Assembly (NCBI GenBank): GCA_963575745.1
Contig: CAUYUJ010014338.1
Span: 1,045,001 to 1,109,000, forward strand
DNA length: 64,000 nucleotides
Direction: 5' to 3'
DNA from: Prorocentrum cordatum
Taxonomy: Eukaryota; Sar; Dinophyceae; Prorocentrales; Prorocentraceae
Within the stretch, counting starts at the first letter, position 1. The number at the start of each line of letters is the position of its first letter. Positions 30,558-40,626 of the stretch are shown here, piece by piece. Below the pieces are notes generated by a model. That model had not been told where the DNA came from. It saw nothing but the letters and a program-made list of their open reading frames with translations, and made no database searches. A program made the position numbers and the translations under genes.

Positions 30558-30905
30558 TGTCAGTGGAGCGAGTATTCCACCTTTCGCTTCGAGATGTCCT
30601 CGCAATCTGTCAGCTCGCGGTCGTCCCCGAAGACGTCGGCGGAGGGTTAGGCTCGCCAGAGCCACGATATAACGGCACACGAATGGCAGGATATCGAGAA
30701 GGAAACAGGCAGCTCTTTAGCAATCGATACAGGATATCGCGTCCGGCCCCCCTGAGCTCCGGACCGAGGTGAGAGAATGTACCACCACAGGCTGCAAACT
30801 AGCTCGCGCCAGAAATGCTATGGAGGGAACGGGCGGTCATTCACTGAGGGTTGCGCATCTAGTCTATATCTCCGTTTCTGAGGTCCTGAAACTCTGAAAC
30901 TAACA
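30558..30905 (-). repeat. Right (5') LTR of element C, undisturbed
   Basis: 348 bp. On the plus strand it begins tgtcagtggagcg and ends ctctgaaactaaca; on the minus strand it is TGTTAG...TGACA, with the TG/CA ends usual for LTRs. It provides the uninterrupted reference for the LINE B target site. Confidence 0.9.
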
Positions 30906-31020
30906 CCTTCCCTTCCTCCCTCCCTCCCTCCTTCCCGCCCGCCCGCCCTCTCCCTCCCTCCCTCCTTCCGTCCCTCCATCCCCCAATCCCTCCTTCCTTC
31001 TCCGCCTCCTCCTGTTCCTC
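30906..31020. repeat. CCT/CCTT polypyrimidine tract outside element C
   Basis: Continuous ccttcc and ccctcc with a cccgcccgcccgccctctcc phrase shared with the opposite flank of element C (17329-17348). Confidence 0.85.
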
Positions 31021-31140
31021 ATGCTCCCCCCTCCCACACTTGCCCGCGGGCCGTGCGCCTCCGCCTCTTGTTCTGTCCCGTCACTGCAAAATCTGCCCGG
31101 CATGGACAAAATGCGCGCGTGGCCGGCAGGGCAGCAGGGA

Positions 31141-31360
31141 GGGAGGCCTCAGGTCTCCCAGGTGGGGTCCGAGCAGATTGGGTCGGGGGATCGCGCCGCA
31201 TCGCCGATGCATCGGCGATGAGGCTCGATGTGGACCCCGATATTCTCCACGCCAGCGACGCCGATGCAGCGCCGACGTCGCCGACGCATCGCCGATGCGT
31301 TGGCGGTGCGGCGCTGTCCTTCGAACCCATCTACTCGGACCCCAGTTGGGAGGCCTCTAG
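31141..31360. repeat. Foldback (inverted-repeat) element
   Basis: Arms 31141-31220 and 31273-31360 are reverse complements with a few gaps: aggcctc, tggggtccgag and agat match ctcggacccca and aggcctc in reverse, and gcgccgca plus gcatcggcgatg pair further in. The loop is about 50 bases. The left arm holds a perfect 22-bp palindrome (31199-31220, catcgccgatg twice as inverted halves). No coding sequence. Resembles a MITE or foldback transposon relic. Confidence 0.65.
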
Positions 31361-31440
31361 ATATTGAGAGGCTGGCGGGACCTCTGGCCTTTGGCCAGCG
31401 CGCTGGATCCAGCGCATGGTTGTCCCTCGCCGACGACGAC

Positions 31441-31704
31441 GAATGAGGAGGAGGAGGAGGAGGAGGCGGAGGAGGAGGAGGAGGAGGAGGGGGAGGAGGA
31501 GCAGGAGGAGGAGGAGGAGGAAGAGAAGGAAGAACAAAAAAAGGAGTGGGGGAGGAGGAGCAAGAGGAGGAGGAGGAGGAGGTGGAGGAGGAGGAGGAGG
31601 AAATCGAGGAAAAGGAGGACGTTCTACAGTCCCGGCATCGCTGCGCGACATTGGAGGAGGAAAAGGTGAAAGGAGGAGGAGGAGGAGGAGGAGGAGGAGG
31701 AGGC
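31441..31704. repeat. GGA microsatellite
   Basis: gaggaggag with interruptions by gcaggag, gaagag and aaaaaagga. It ends exactly where the spliced leader at 31705 begins, so it was the insertion site of that retrocopy. Confidence 0.92.
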
Positions 31705-31726
31705 TCCGTAGCCATTTTGGCTCAAG
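31705..31726 (+). other. Dinoflagellate spliced leader, second copy
   Basis: Same 22 bases as 17426-17447 (t, ccgtagccatttt, ggctcaag). It is followed by cgcggcg, not GT, so it is the start of a retroposed cDNA rather than a leader RNA gene. No relict leader here, suggesting a single cycle. Confidence 0.96.
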
Positions 31727-32560
31727 CGCGGCGCCTGGCAGCCGCTCGCGCCATGAGCTGGCGCCGCGGCACCCGCGACGCCGCGCGACGGCCGCTTGGC
31801 CTGGACGGCAGCGGCGGGGGCCTCTAGGCCCAAATGCCCGCCCAGGGTGGGCCCCACGCCGACGTCAACGACAGCGCCAACACTACTACGCAGGGCTGCC
31901 CATCATCAGGGCGGCCCCGCACTTCCTTGCGGGCGCAGGTGGCCGCCGCTCTGGGTGCCTCCGCGGCCCGACGCGCCGCGAGGCGCTGACGCCTCGGCCG
32001 CGGCCGAGGCGACAGTGTGGGGGCGGCGTGGCAGCTGCAAGGAGTACCGCAGCACCAACGCCAGCACCCACGCCGATGCCACCACCAGCACGGACATCGG
32101 CACCAACAGCAACACCCAGTACATCGCGATAGAGTGCACCCAGGCCTCTCCCAACCCCAACTCGGCCTCCCTTCCCGTCCCGCGGTCGCCTACCCGACGA
32201 ACGCGGAGCTCGAGGGCATAGCCCAGGATGCTACGCGCGGCGCAGCTCAACGGCGAGAAGCCCTTCCCCACGCCCCTCCCCGACGACCCGCCCCACGACC
32301 CCCCACCCCCCCCGACGCCCCCCCTGACGCTCGCTTCGCCCGACGCCCCACCCGATGCCCTCCCCCCGGCGCCCCACCCGACGCGGACCCCGAAGCTGAG
32401 GTGGTGGAGGAGGCCCAGGATCTTGGGCCTCCTCCACCACCTCTATCGATGGAGACTTGGAGGCGAGGGTGGGGGTGGCGTCGGCGGCGGCTGGGGTGGC
32501 GGCGGCGGTGGGGAACGCGTCGGTGGCTGGCGGCGACGGGCGGCAGCAAACCTCCCACCG
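31705..32560 (+). mobile_element. Spliced-leader-tagged retrocopy of an unidentified mRNA
   Basis: Begins with the leader immediately after a GGA microsatellite. The first ATG (31752) opens only 24 codons; a longer Ala/Pro-rich frame starts at 31796 (141 residues, low complexity). No recognised domain. The 3' limit is unclear: I find no A-tail with a matching GGA duplication, and the sequence merges into the 12-bp repeats. The end given is only where the repeat starts. Confidence 0.55.
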
Positions 32561-34250
32561 ACGCCGTCAATCAGGGAGGTGCGGACACCAGCATCGACGC
32601 TAGCACCGGCGCCCGCACAGACACCAGCATCGGCGGTTCCAGCACCGACGCCTGCACAGACGGCAGCATCGACGCCAACACCGACGCCCGCTCAGACGCC
32701 AGACCACGTCCAGCAGCAACAGCGGCGCCACCACGACTGCGGCCAGCACCACCAGCAGCACCAGCAGCGCCACCGCGACTGCGACCAGCAGCGCCACCAC
32801 GACTTCGACCGCAAGGACTGCGACGAGCAGTACCGCCAGACCGCGAATCCAGACTACCAGCAGCTGTCGGGTACCAGCGCGAGGAACCAGATCAGGCCAG
32901 GCAGGAGGAGGGAGAGCAGGAGAAGGCGGAAGCCCTCGACCCAGAGGTGGATGACCTGGCCCTGAACATGGAGTGTGGGGCGGCAGAGGTGGACTTGGAG
33001 GCGCAGGGGGGTGTCGGCGGCGGCTGAGGAGGCGACGGCAGAGGGGAACGTGTTGGCAGCGGCTGCTGGGGCGGCGGTGGTAAGAGGAACAGTGTTGACA
33101 GCACCGACGCCAGCACCGACGCCAGCATCGACACCAGCATCGACAATGGCACCGACACCTGCACCACCGTCGACTTCATCAGCGACCGAAGCGACTGAAG
33201 CAGCGACGTCAGCAACGATGCCAACACTTACTCCAGCATCGACGCCATCGACGCCAGCAACGACGCCAGCGATGACCCCACCAGCGACGCGAACCTCGAC
33301 ACTAGCATCGAAGCCCTTAGCGACTCCACTGGAGCCAGCCCCCCATCAGCTGAGACGTCAGCACCGACCCTAGCAGCCAGGCCAGCATCGACGACAGCAA
33401 CGACGGCAGCGCGGGAGCCAGCACCACAGACAGCACCGACTAGGGCCCCCGAGCCACCACACGACAGCACCGTCACCAGCACCGACCCTTGCGTCTACGC
33501 CAGCGCTGACGCCATCACCGACGCCAGCATCGACGCCAGCGTTGCGGATAGGATTGGCTCCAACAGCGGAGCTAGCATCCACGCCAAGCACCAACGCCAG
33601 CGTCGACGGCAGCGCTGCGGATAGCATTGGCTCCAACAGCGGAGCTGGCATCCACGCCAGCACCGAGCACCGCCATTAGCAAGGCATTCAGAAGTGACAC
33701 TCGCAGCGACGCCAGCAGCGACGCCAGCACAGTAGACAGCACCTATTCCAGCACTGGCGCCAGCATCGACATCGTCACCAACGCTGGCTTTGACCACAGC
33801 AGCTTCTACGCCAGCGTTCACGCCAGATCCGACGTCAGCATCGACGATCGGATCGAGGGCGGTGACGACGCCAGCACCCACGTCAACATCGAAATCACCA
33901 CCGACCCCAGCGTCGCAGCCAGCGCCCACGCCAGCATCGACGCAAGTATCGACGCCACCATCGCCGACAATACGGGCGCCTGCACTGCCGCATCGACGTC
34001 AGCAGAAAAAAAAAAAAAAGCATCCACGCCATCATTGGCGCCAGCGCCGACGCCGACATCGACGCCAGTATCGACGCTAGCGGACGTCACTATGCACTCG
34101 GCGGTGGCAGTGGTAGGAACGACAGCACCGACGCCAGCACTGCAGCCCGCATCGACGCCAGCTCCAACGCCAGCGCCTGGGCCAGCGGCGAAGGCTGCGC
34201 AGGCGTCGATACTGACTCCAGCACAGGCAGGCCCTCTCTCACTCATAGGG
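32560..34250. repeat. Degenerate 12-bp repeat (gacgccagcacc type)
   Basis: Variants of gacgccagcatc, accgacgccagc and gccagcaccgac recur throughout. Frames read as Asp-Ala-Ser-Thr or Thr-Pro-Ala repeats on one strand and Val/Gly/Ala on the other, so several long frames exist and none can be preferred. An A14 run interrupts it at about 34006-34019. Confidence 0.8.
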
Positions 34251-34285
34251 CCCACCTAAGCTTAACGGACACTTATACCACACTC

Positions 34286-34537
34286 ATGGCGTGGAGGGCT
34301 ACACCCCCTATTACAATGTCCCCGAGGATTAACCAGAGCAAGAGGCTTCAAGGATATTACGAAGAGCAAACGATCAATCTGGTGAAAGGTATGCCAGCGC
34401 CATCGAAAGACAGGGGAAATATGGGTTACCAGCCGAATGTTCCGTCTTCAACGAAAGTAGTTTCACCTGATGGAGGAACGATGTTCCTTCCATTCAAGGG
34501 CGACGTACGTCCTGAAGAAGGGTCACGCAATGAATAG
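34286..34537 (+). CDS. Small ORF at the start of element E, unrecognised
   Basis: 83 residues (MAWRATPPITMSPRINQSKR) ending at a TAG that is directly followed by another ATG (34538). The sequence is clearly non-repetitive after the 12-bp array. It may be the gag N-terminus of the plus-strand copia element. No family recognised. Confidence 0.4.
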   Translation: MAWRATPPITMSPRINQSKRLQGYYEEQTINLVKGMPAPSKDRGNMGYQPNVPSSTKVVSPDGGTMFLPFKGDVRPEEGSRNE

Positions 34538-35194
34538 ATGAGCGCGGGAATTCCTGAATCCGATTCCGTCGACGAGGTCGAGGTTTCGAGCCTGCGCCCT
34601 CGAAGCAAGATGCCCTGGAATCTTGCGCGCGCGGGAGAGCCTCGTCCAGGCGCGCCAAGGCCCAGGAGCTGGATCATCTCCCAGCAAGGACATGAAGGAG
34701 GTGATGATGATGAGCGCCTACCGCTCGGCGACCGCATGGGCGCTTCCCAGCAGCCCTCGAGCGACGACGGCGGCGCGGAGACCATCTGGTCCGAGGGGAA
34801 CTTCTCGCATGGACCCACGCCTGCGCCGATTTTGGTGGCCATGAGTGCCAGGGGCCGCGTGCCGAGGGGCACGGGGCTTATGACCCCGCGCCCCCCGCCC
34901 CGCTGTGCGATCTTTCACAGCGCGGCGCACAGGTGCCGCCCATGCGCGGCAAAGATGCGCCAATCCCATCAGACGGTTCTGGGGGGCGACACTTGGAGGA
35001 CATCGCGGGCGAAGAGCTCGCGGGCAACGCTGTTTGATCGGCGAACGGGCAGAGATGGGAACAGACCACTCTCGCGGCCACCTCGCCTCTTTGAAAGCGA
35101 AGCAGGTCCGGCGATGTCCCGGAGCAGCGCCCAACGTTCGCGCCGGGGGGGGCACCCGGGAGTTATGCCCCAGGGCCCCCCGGGAGGGCCATAA
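34538..35194 (+). CDS. Unrecognised ORF following 34286-34537
   Basis: 218 residues from ATG 34538. The acidic, Ser-rich start (IPESDSVDEVEVSS) leads to a disordered Arg/Pro/Gly-rich protein. The stop-ATG junction with the preceding ORF suggests the two were once joined or are translated together. Low complexity; coding status uncertain. Confidence 0.35.
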   Translation: MSAGIPESDSVDEVEVSSLRPRSKMPWNLARAGEPRPGAPRPRSWIISQQGHEGGDDDERLPLGDRMGASQQPSSDDGGAETIWSEGNFSHGPTPAPILVAMSARGRVPRGTGLMTPRPPPRCAIFHSAAHRCRPCAAKMRQSHQTVLGGDTWRTSRAKSSRATLFDRRTGRDGNRPLSRPPRLFESEAGPAMSRSSAQRSRRGGHPGVMPQGPPGGP

Positions 35195-35302
35195 TGCCGC
35201 GCGTTCGTTCTCCCAGGAGGAGAAGCGCAGAGAAAGGCAGGCCCGGGGCCCAGAGGCCGCGACCAGAGAGAGGTATCGGACTTGTCTGTTTTGTCATGAA
35301 GA

Positions 35303-35814
35303 TTGAGCACTTGTGGCATGCGGATCAATGCCAAGTGTACCAACTTTGGCTCTGGGTGCACTGACGTGCCTGAGTCGCGGTGCCCTGGCCTGTCTGGCCA
35401 GCGTAAGAAGCCTGTCTGTCGTGGGCGCCCAAACAGTTGTGATCTCTGCAATCGCAACTTCCTCTGCCCGACTTGCACGGCATCACGGCATCGGGTTCGC
35501 GCATCTGCGCTGGCTTACTGGCCAATGAGCGGCGAGAGGCAGAGGAAAGGAAGAGGCTCGAGATAGTGGACGCCAGGGAACGAGATCTAGCTGAGATGCG
35601 CGAGCAACTGAGACAATCAGAACTTCGACAGCAGGAAGTCGCTGCCCACTTGTTGGAAAAGGACCGGGAGGCCATGGCCAACGCTATGCGCGCCCTAGAA
35701 GAGCGACAACAGGCTTCAACGGCGGCGGAGATGAGAGAGCTAGCCAAAAGGCTCGAAAACACCGTCGCCCCCGAGCGTCAGGCGCATCTTCATGAGAAGA
35801 ACTTGGCAGCATAA
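35303..35814 (+). pseudogene. Zinc-binding plus coiled-coil module, broken
   Basis: One frame gives CDLCNRNFLCPTC (about 35440-35480), a C-x2-C pair repeated at short distance. A second frame, from 35473, gives a charged coiled coil ERRKRLEIVDARERDLAEM-like, ending RLENTVAPERQAHLHEKN. The end of this coil begins the 765-bp duplicated unit. Function unknown; it fits an RNA-binding gag-associated region. Confidence 0.45.
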
Positions 35815-37272
35815 GGGAGGCGCGCAGTCTGGGGGGCCAGCGAGGCCCAACGAGCGACGATGACGCAGGCCGCCGCGGAGCTGCAGGCGGCAGAGAACTG
35901 CAGTGCACAATTGGCGGCAGAAGCCACCGCTGCCTCACAGCAGGCCGAGGCGAACCGACTCGTCACTGATGAGAGCTATGCTCGATCCGAGGCTGAGAAA
36001 CTACGCGCTCGTGCGGGGGGGGGGGGGCGAGTTGAAATTATTGCTGAGGAGAGTCGCAGCGCAGACTGATGCGGCGGAGATGGAGGCTGCCCAGTTGACG
36101 ATGAAAAGGGAAGCAGGGCGGGATAAGTTCCATTGCAAGTTTGACCAACATCAGATACAGCGGCACCCGACAGGGGCGTCTTCACCAGCGACCTCAGGCG
36201 CGGGTTCTTCGACTCAGGCGAGCGCAGCGACGGCGCCCGCTGCTCGGCCACCGGCGCCGAGTGCGGCTGGGCGGCCGCCAGCTCGAGGGGGCCCAGACCA
36301 GCGCCTTCATGCGGCGGCTCTTTGGTGTCCCGCATGCAGCAGGAAGGCCAAACACGATTGCCCCAAGTGCAAGACATGGTATTGCGACGACCGTTCTGCT
36401 ACGGGAAGAACTCGACGGCCGAGAAGAACGAGGGAAAGGAGAGGCTCCAGGAGAAGGAATGCGAGATGCGACAGCAGGCTTCAACGGCGGCGGAGACGAG
36501 GGAGCTAGCCAACAGGCTCGAAAACACCGTCGCCTCCGAGCGCCAGGCACATCTTCATGAGAAGAAGTGAGAAGAATTTGGCAGAAGAATCGAGGCGCGC
36601 AGTTTGGGGGGCTGGCGAGGCCCAACGAGTGGCGATGACGCAGGCCGCCGCGGAGTTGCAGGCGGCGGAGAACCGCAATGCTCAATTGGCGGCAGAAGCC
36701 ACCGCTGCATTGCAACAGGCCGAGGCGAACTGACCCGTCGCGGATGAGAGCTATGCTCGATCCGAGGCAGAGAAACTACGCGCTCGTGGGGGGGGGGGAG
36801 GGCGGCGAGTTGAAATGATTGCTGAAGAGAGTCGCAGCGCAGACGGATGCGGCGGAGATGGAGGCTGCCCAGTTGATGATCAAAAAGGAAGCAGGGCGGG
36901 ATAAGTTCCATTGTAAATTTGACCAACACCAGATGCAGTGGCACCCGAAAGGAGCGTCTTCACCAGCGACCTCAGGCACGGGTTCTTCGACACAGGCGAG
37001 TGCAGCGACGGCGCCCGCTGCTCAGTCACCGACGCCGAGTGCGGCTGGGCCGCCGCCAGCTCAAGGGGGCCCAGACCAGCGCCCACATGCGGCGGCTCCT
37101 TGGTGTCCCGCATGCAGCAAGAAGGCCCATCACGATTGCCCCAAGTGCAAGAAATGGTATTGCGACGACTTTTCTGCGAAGGGCGGCGAGATGCGCGCGC
37201 GCAGCGACGGGAAGAACTCGACGGCCAAGAAGAACGAGGCAAAGGAAAGGCTCCAGGAGGAAGAATGTGAGG
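35703..37272 (+). repeat. Tandem duplication of a ~765-bp coding unit
   Basis: gcgacaacaggcttcaacgg at 35703 recurs as gcgacagcaggcttcaacgg at 36468, and again as gcgacaggctggg at 37273. Units agree closely over their whole length, including the segment encoding WCPACS-KA-HDCPKCK-WYCDD (36320-36390 and 37095-37170), with independent small indels that shift frame. Confidence 0.85.
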
Positions 37273-37697
37273 AGCGACAGGCTGGGAAATTTCAGGAACA
37301 CAATGCCGCTGCGCCCATGCCGAGAGCTCCCTCTCGAGACCGCTCGCATCGGCCTGGTCGCGCCCAGGGCTATGCCTCAGGGGGTGATGGGCGATGGGCC
37401 GAGAACGCCGCATCCAAGAGGCTTCTTGCGTTTGAGGAGACGATAAGAGCCGAGACCGAGGAATTAAGGGAACGCCACGAGCGGGCCATGCGGCGCGAAG
37501 AAGAAAACGCCAGGATGCGCGCCGAACAAGGTGAGGATCCAGGAAATGCGCGACGAAAGGTCCGAAGCCGCTGCCAATGCAGGAAGAACAGATCCTGCCG
37601 AAGTTCGAGTCAATACTTCTACATTATTTCCTGGATACGCGCCCCCACCACTGGGGGGCTTGCCGAGCATGTTCAAAGACAGAGACGAGGGAAATGA
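35860..37697 (+). pseudogene. Two tandem zinc-finger repeats with coiled coil
   Basis: Each unit encodes AAELQAAENCSAQLAAEA (helical), a G-run where frames slip (36007-36018 and 36787-36800), a KFHCKFDQHQ segment, an Ala/Pro/Ser linker and a Cys-rich WCPACS...HDCPKC..WYCDD site. Unit 2 is continuous from 36819 to 37697 (292 residues), its zinc site at about residues 93-117, followed by a Glu/Arg-rich helix. A CxxC...HxCxxC...C arrangement suggests a zinc ribbon. Likely a gag-side nucleic-acid-binding part of element E. Confidence 0.5.
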
Positions 37698-38617
37698 GCC
37701 AAGTCGCCCGCGGAAGGCACCAGGCCCCCGACATCCATGTTCGGGGCCTCCTGGCGGCGTCGGCGGAGATGATGGCGATGGCGATGGCGACGACGATTGC
37801 TACGTCGAGGGCGACGGATATTCGACGCCGATGGAGAGGGGGGAAACAATCCAGATCGACGGCGCCGCTGCGGCGGAGGACCACCCAGAGGTGGATCGCC
37901 GGGCGGCGGCGGTGGAGGCGGTGATCTCCCCTCGTTCCCGTGGGCGGATTATTGCCCTGGCCATCCCGCGCTGGAACGATGCGGGCCAGACGGATAAGAT
38001 CGCGTTGGAAGCGATCCCAGATGCTGCTAAACTACCGGCGCTGGAGGCGCAACGTCGTCAGGACAGTGGCCTCGTCTTCCCAGATATGCGATGAGGCCGC
38101 CAGCTGGATATCGAGTGCCTTCGACGCGAAGAATGTCGACGCCAAGGAGCTAAAAGACTCTGGCATCTTCATCCGGCTCGACCTTTAGATAGCAGCTGGT
38201 TTAATGTCCAAGGTCAACCAGATGATCAAGGATCGGCAGTCGTCATCCCAATTACGTCATCTTGCGAGCGAAATTGAACGATTGGATATTGCATCGCAGG
38301 CCGCCAGGCCCATAATGAAGGGTCTTGAGATTTTACGCTTTATTGCCATGCGCGTGACCGCTTGGCGGGATCATGGCCAGGTGTATACATGCACAGATCT
38401 TACGGAAATGCAGATCCATGGCGCGGGCAAGGAAGCGGATGCCGACCTGTTCCACTTCTACGATGAATGGGTAAGGGCGCTGAACGAGATGGAGGAACTG
38501 GCCTCCTTTCGCCTGGCCATGCAGGACACTTCTACCGCCAAATGCAGAAATGCCCTTGCATGCGACGCGCCTTTGTCATCTTCGATCATACTGGTGGCGA
38601 TTGCGGGACGGGTGTGA
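37531..38617 (+). pseudogene. Element E gag-like region (copia type)
   Basis: Pieces in three frames: Asp/Gly-rich GGDDGDGDGDDDCYVEGDGYS, then ICDEAASWISSAFDAKNVDA and GIFIRLDL (37940-38188), then MSKVNQMIKDRQSSSQLRHL and YTCTDLTEMQIHG (38204-38617). Similar blocks recur in the gag of dinoflagellate copia polyproteins. Confidence 0.5.
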
Positions 38618-38786
38618 AATCCTACGAATGGTTACTATCCAAGGTCAGTGATTTCATGCACAAAGAAAGGGGACACATCAATCGATCAAGGCAATTAAGA
38701 CACTGAGCTCACGAGGTCTTCCCGCGGGCGGCGACAGGGGCGGGGGAACAAAAGATCGGGCCAGCAAGGGGAACCAGAGCCTGCGC

Positions 38787-39218
38787 ATGAAGGACGGTCG
38801 CCTTAAGAAGCCGGTCATGCGCAATAAGTTTCTTGAGTGCGAATGCCCATGCACTCGGGCGCAGCGTCAGCGCCAGCACCCGAAAATAAGTGGAGACTCT
38901 GCCGCTCCGGCCCAAGCTGCACCTGCCCAGTCGGGGACAGACGGCAGAAAGGGTGGCGGAAAGGAGAAGAAGGATCACAATAAAGGGGGTGGCAAGGATA
39001 GAGGAGGCGACCGCGGCAGGAGCCAAGAGCGTCAGTCCGATCGGTCTAAGGGCGGCAGCAAGGATCGCGACCCGTCGCAGAGTCGCACCTCCAGCGTCAA
39101 CTCTAGGAGGAATGGCTTGTGCTGTGCATTTAGCCGCGGAGCTTGCCCCCTGCCTGCCGAGAAGTGTTCTCGCGACCATCGCCAGGCCGCGCCAGAGGAA
39201 AAAACTTTCTCGCGATGA
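38787..39218 (+). pseudogene. Element E nucleocapsid-like zinc finger
   Basis: A basic Gly/Lys/Arg-rich region (RKGGGKEKKDHNKGGGKDRG) followed by CAFSRGACPLPAEKCSRDH, a C-x6-C-x6-C-x3-H finger at about residues 112-130. This replaces the CCHC knuckle of element C, so the two copia elements belong to different lineages. 39219-39906 downstream has only short frames. Confidence 0.55.
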
Positions 39219-39906
39219 GTGCGAGGCGCACGCGGACAACATAGGGAAATCCCTTCCCTAGAAGCGCAGCAAAGAACAGATGTCGGCCGCAGCGCAGAAT
39301 CTGAAGAAGAACGCAGCGCCTGCGCAGGGAAATGACAAGGACAAGGCGAAGGGAAAGGGCAGGACAAAGGCTCGAGAAACGACAGTGCTGGAGACACCTG
39401 ACCGGGCAGACATGTCAGTTTGGCAAGGACTACTGGGGCAGGGAGAACACCCCCCGACATCCATGACCAGAAAGGCTGGCGCGCGGCGACTATGTCACCG
39501 GCGTCGGCCCGGACGGGGTGGTGGCCGATTGCTGCCGCCTTTCCGTGGGAATGGGAGCGCCTTTGACTGCTGCTCCCCCAATTTTCCGCGTTGGATCAGG
39601 ATGCCAAACGCTGCCATCAGGCGAAGACGGGTCGAGCACGGACGACCGTGCGTTTGGACGTGAGCAAGTTTGCGCAGCAGCACCGGCGACGACGCAGAGC
39701 GGGCAGAAGGATTTCCTGCATGCGAAATTGCTGAGGTGCCTCATGGCAGGCGGTATCGCGTCGTCTCCTTAGCGGACCCGTGTGCTATTGAGGAATGGGG
39801 AGCCTAGCAGAAGTGCCTTAATAACACGATTGCCTGAGAAAAAGCGCGCCCCAGTCAGTGGACGGCGCAGGGTTCGCATAGATCCTGGCACACCGCAACC
39901 AGCCAC

Positions 39907-40551
39907 TTGGGCCCTCCGATCAATGAGAAAAATGTCCTGGTCGGTTCCGAGTACACGAGGGATTTCTTTCGAGTTGGATCCTCAACGGGCTGCGAAGCGC
40001 GCGCGAAGGGAAGGGTGACAGTTGCTGGCGCTGTGGCACTGGAAAGAGAGGTCTGGCACACGTGGGCCAGCTCGGAGCAGCAGTCAGACGGCGAGTTCAG
40101 CGATGCCAGTAGCGGGCATGACGGTGACAATGTTGCTGCTGTGTCCGCTAGGAAACGACGACACGCCACGAGGGAGAAGAAGTCGAACGTCGTTCGTCTT
40201 GGGTTGATGAGGTTCATCGTCAGTGCGAGATGCGGCTCGAACTTGATATCCGTCACGTCTTTGCGCGTGGCAGGGATGGTCGACAGGGTCTCCCCATTGG
40301 CCGTTTTCATTACCCTGAACACTGCGGGCGGTCAGTCGAGTGCCCTCGGCGCAGCCAAGGTCGCCAGCGACAAGCTGAGCAAAGGGGGGATGGGGGCGAT
40401 TGTCACGCCTGAGACTCCGAGGGTGTCTTCAGTGGGCGAGCTCCGCATGGGCCACGGTTATAGTTTTAACTGGGCGACTGGCAGGGCACCGCGCCGACTG
40501 CTACCACAGGGAAGAGGGGTGGAACTCTCAGTGGAGGGCAAGATCCCCTAA
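39907..40551 (+). pseudogene. Element E protease-linked region
   Basis: The C-terminal half (FITLNTAGGQSSALGAAKVA ... VSSVGELRMGHGYSFNWATG, LLPQGRGVELSVEGKIP) resembles the protease/post-protease block in dinoflagellate copia polyproteins (usually NTANG ... SVG...GYSFVW...). A catalytic DTG/DSG is not seen in this frame; NTAGG may occupy a related position. Confidence 0.5.
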
Positions 40552-40626
40552 TTATTTCATTTACCGTGAACGGCAGGGGGGCCATGGGTCAAGCAGACGA
40601 GGCAGCTCCCGCCGGCTCATCTGAGC

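Larger units (their letters stand above)
17352..30905 (-). mobile_element. Element C: degenerate Ty1/copia LTR retrotransposon with a nested LINE
   Basis: Two direct repeats with TG...CA ends bound this interval: 30558-30905 (5' LTR in the element's sense) and 17352-17425 plus 22657-22944 (3' LTR, split by the LINE). Between them, in minus-strand order, lie gag, a zinc knuckle, an aspartic protease, a methyltransferase-like module, integrase, RT and RNase H, the copia order. Flanking pentamers ccctc (17347-17351) and ccttc (30906-30910) differ by one base and could be the target duplication, but the flanks are low complexity. Many frameshifts and an in-frame TAG show it is dead. Net length without the LINE is about 8.3 kb. 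Confidence 0.85.
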
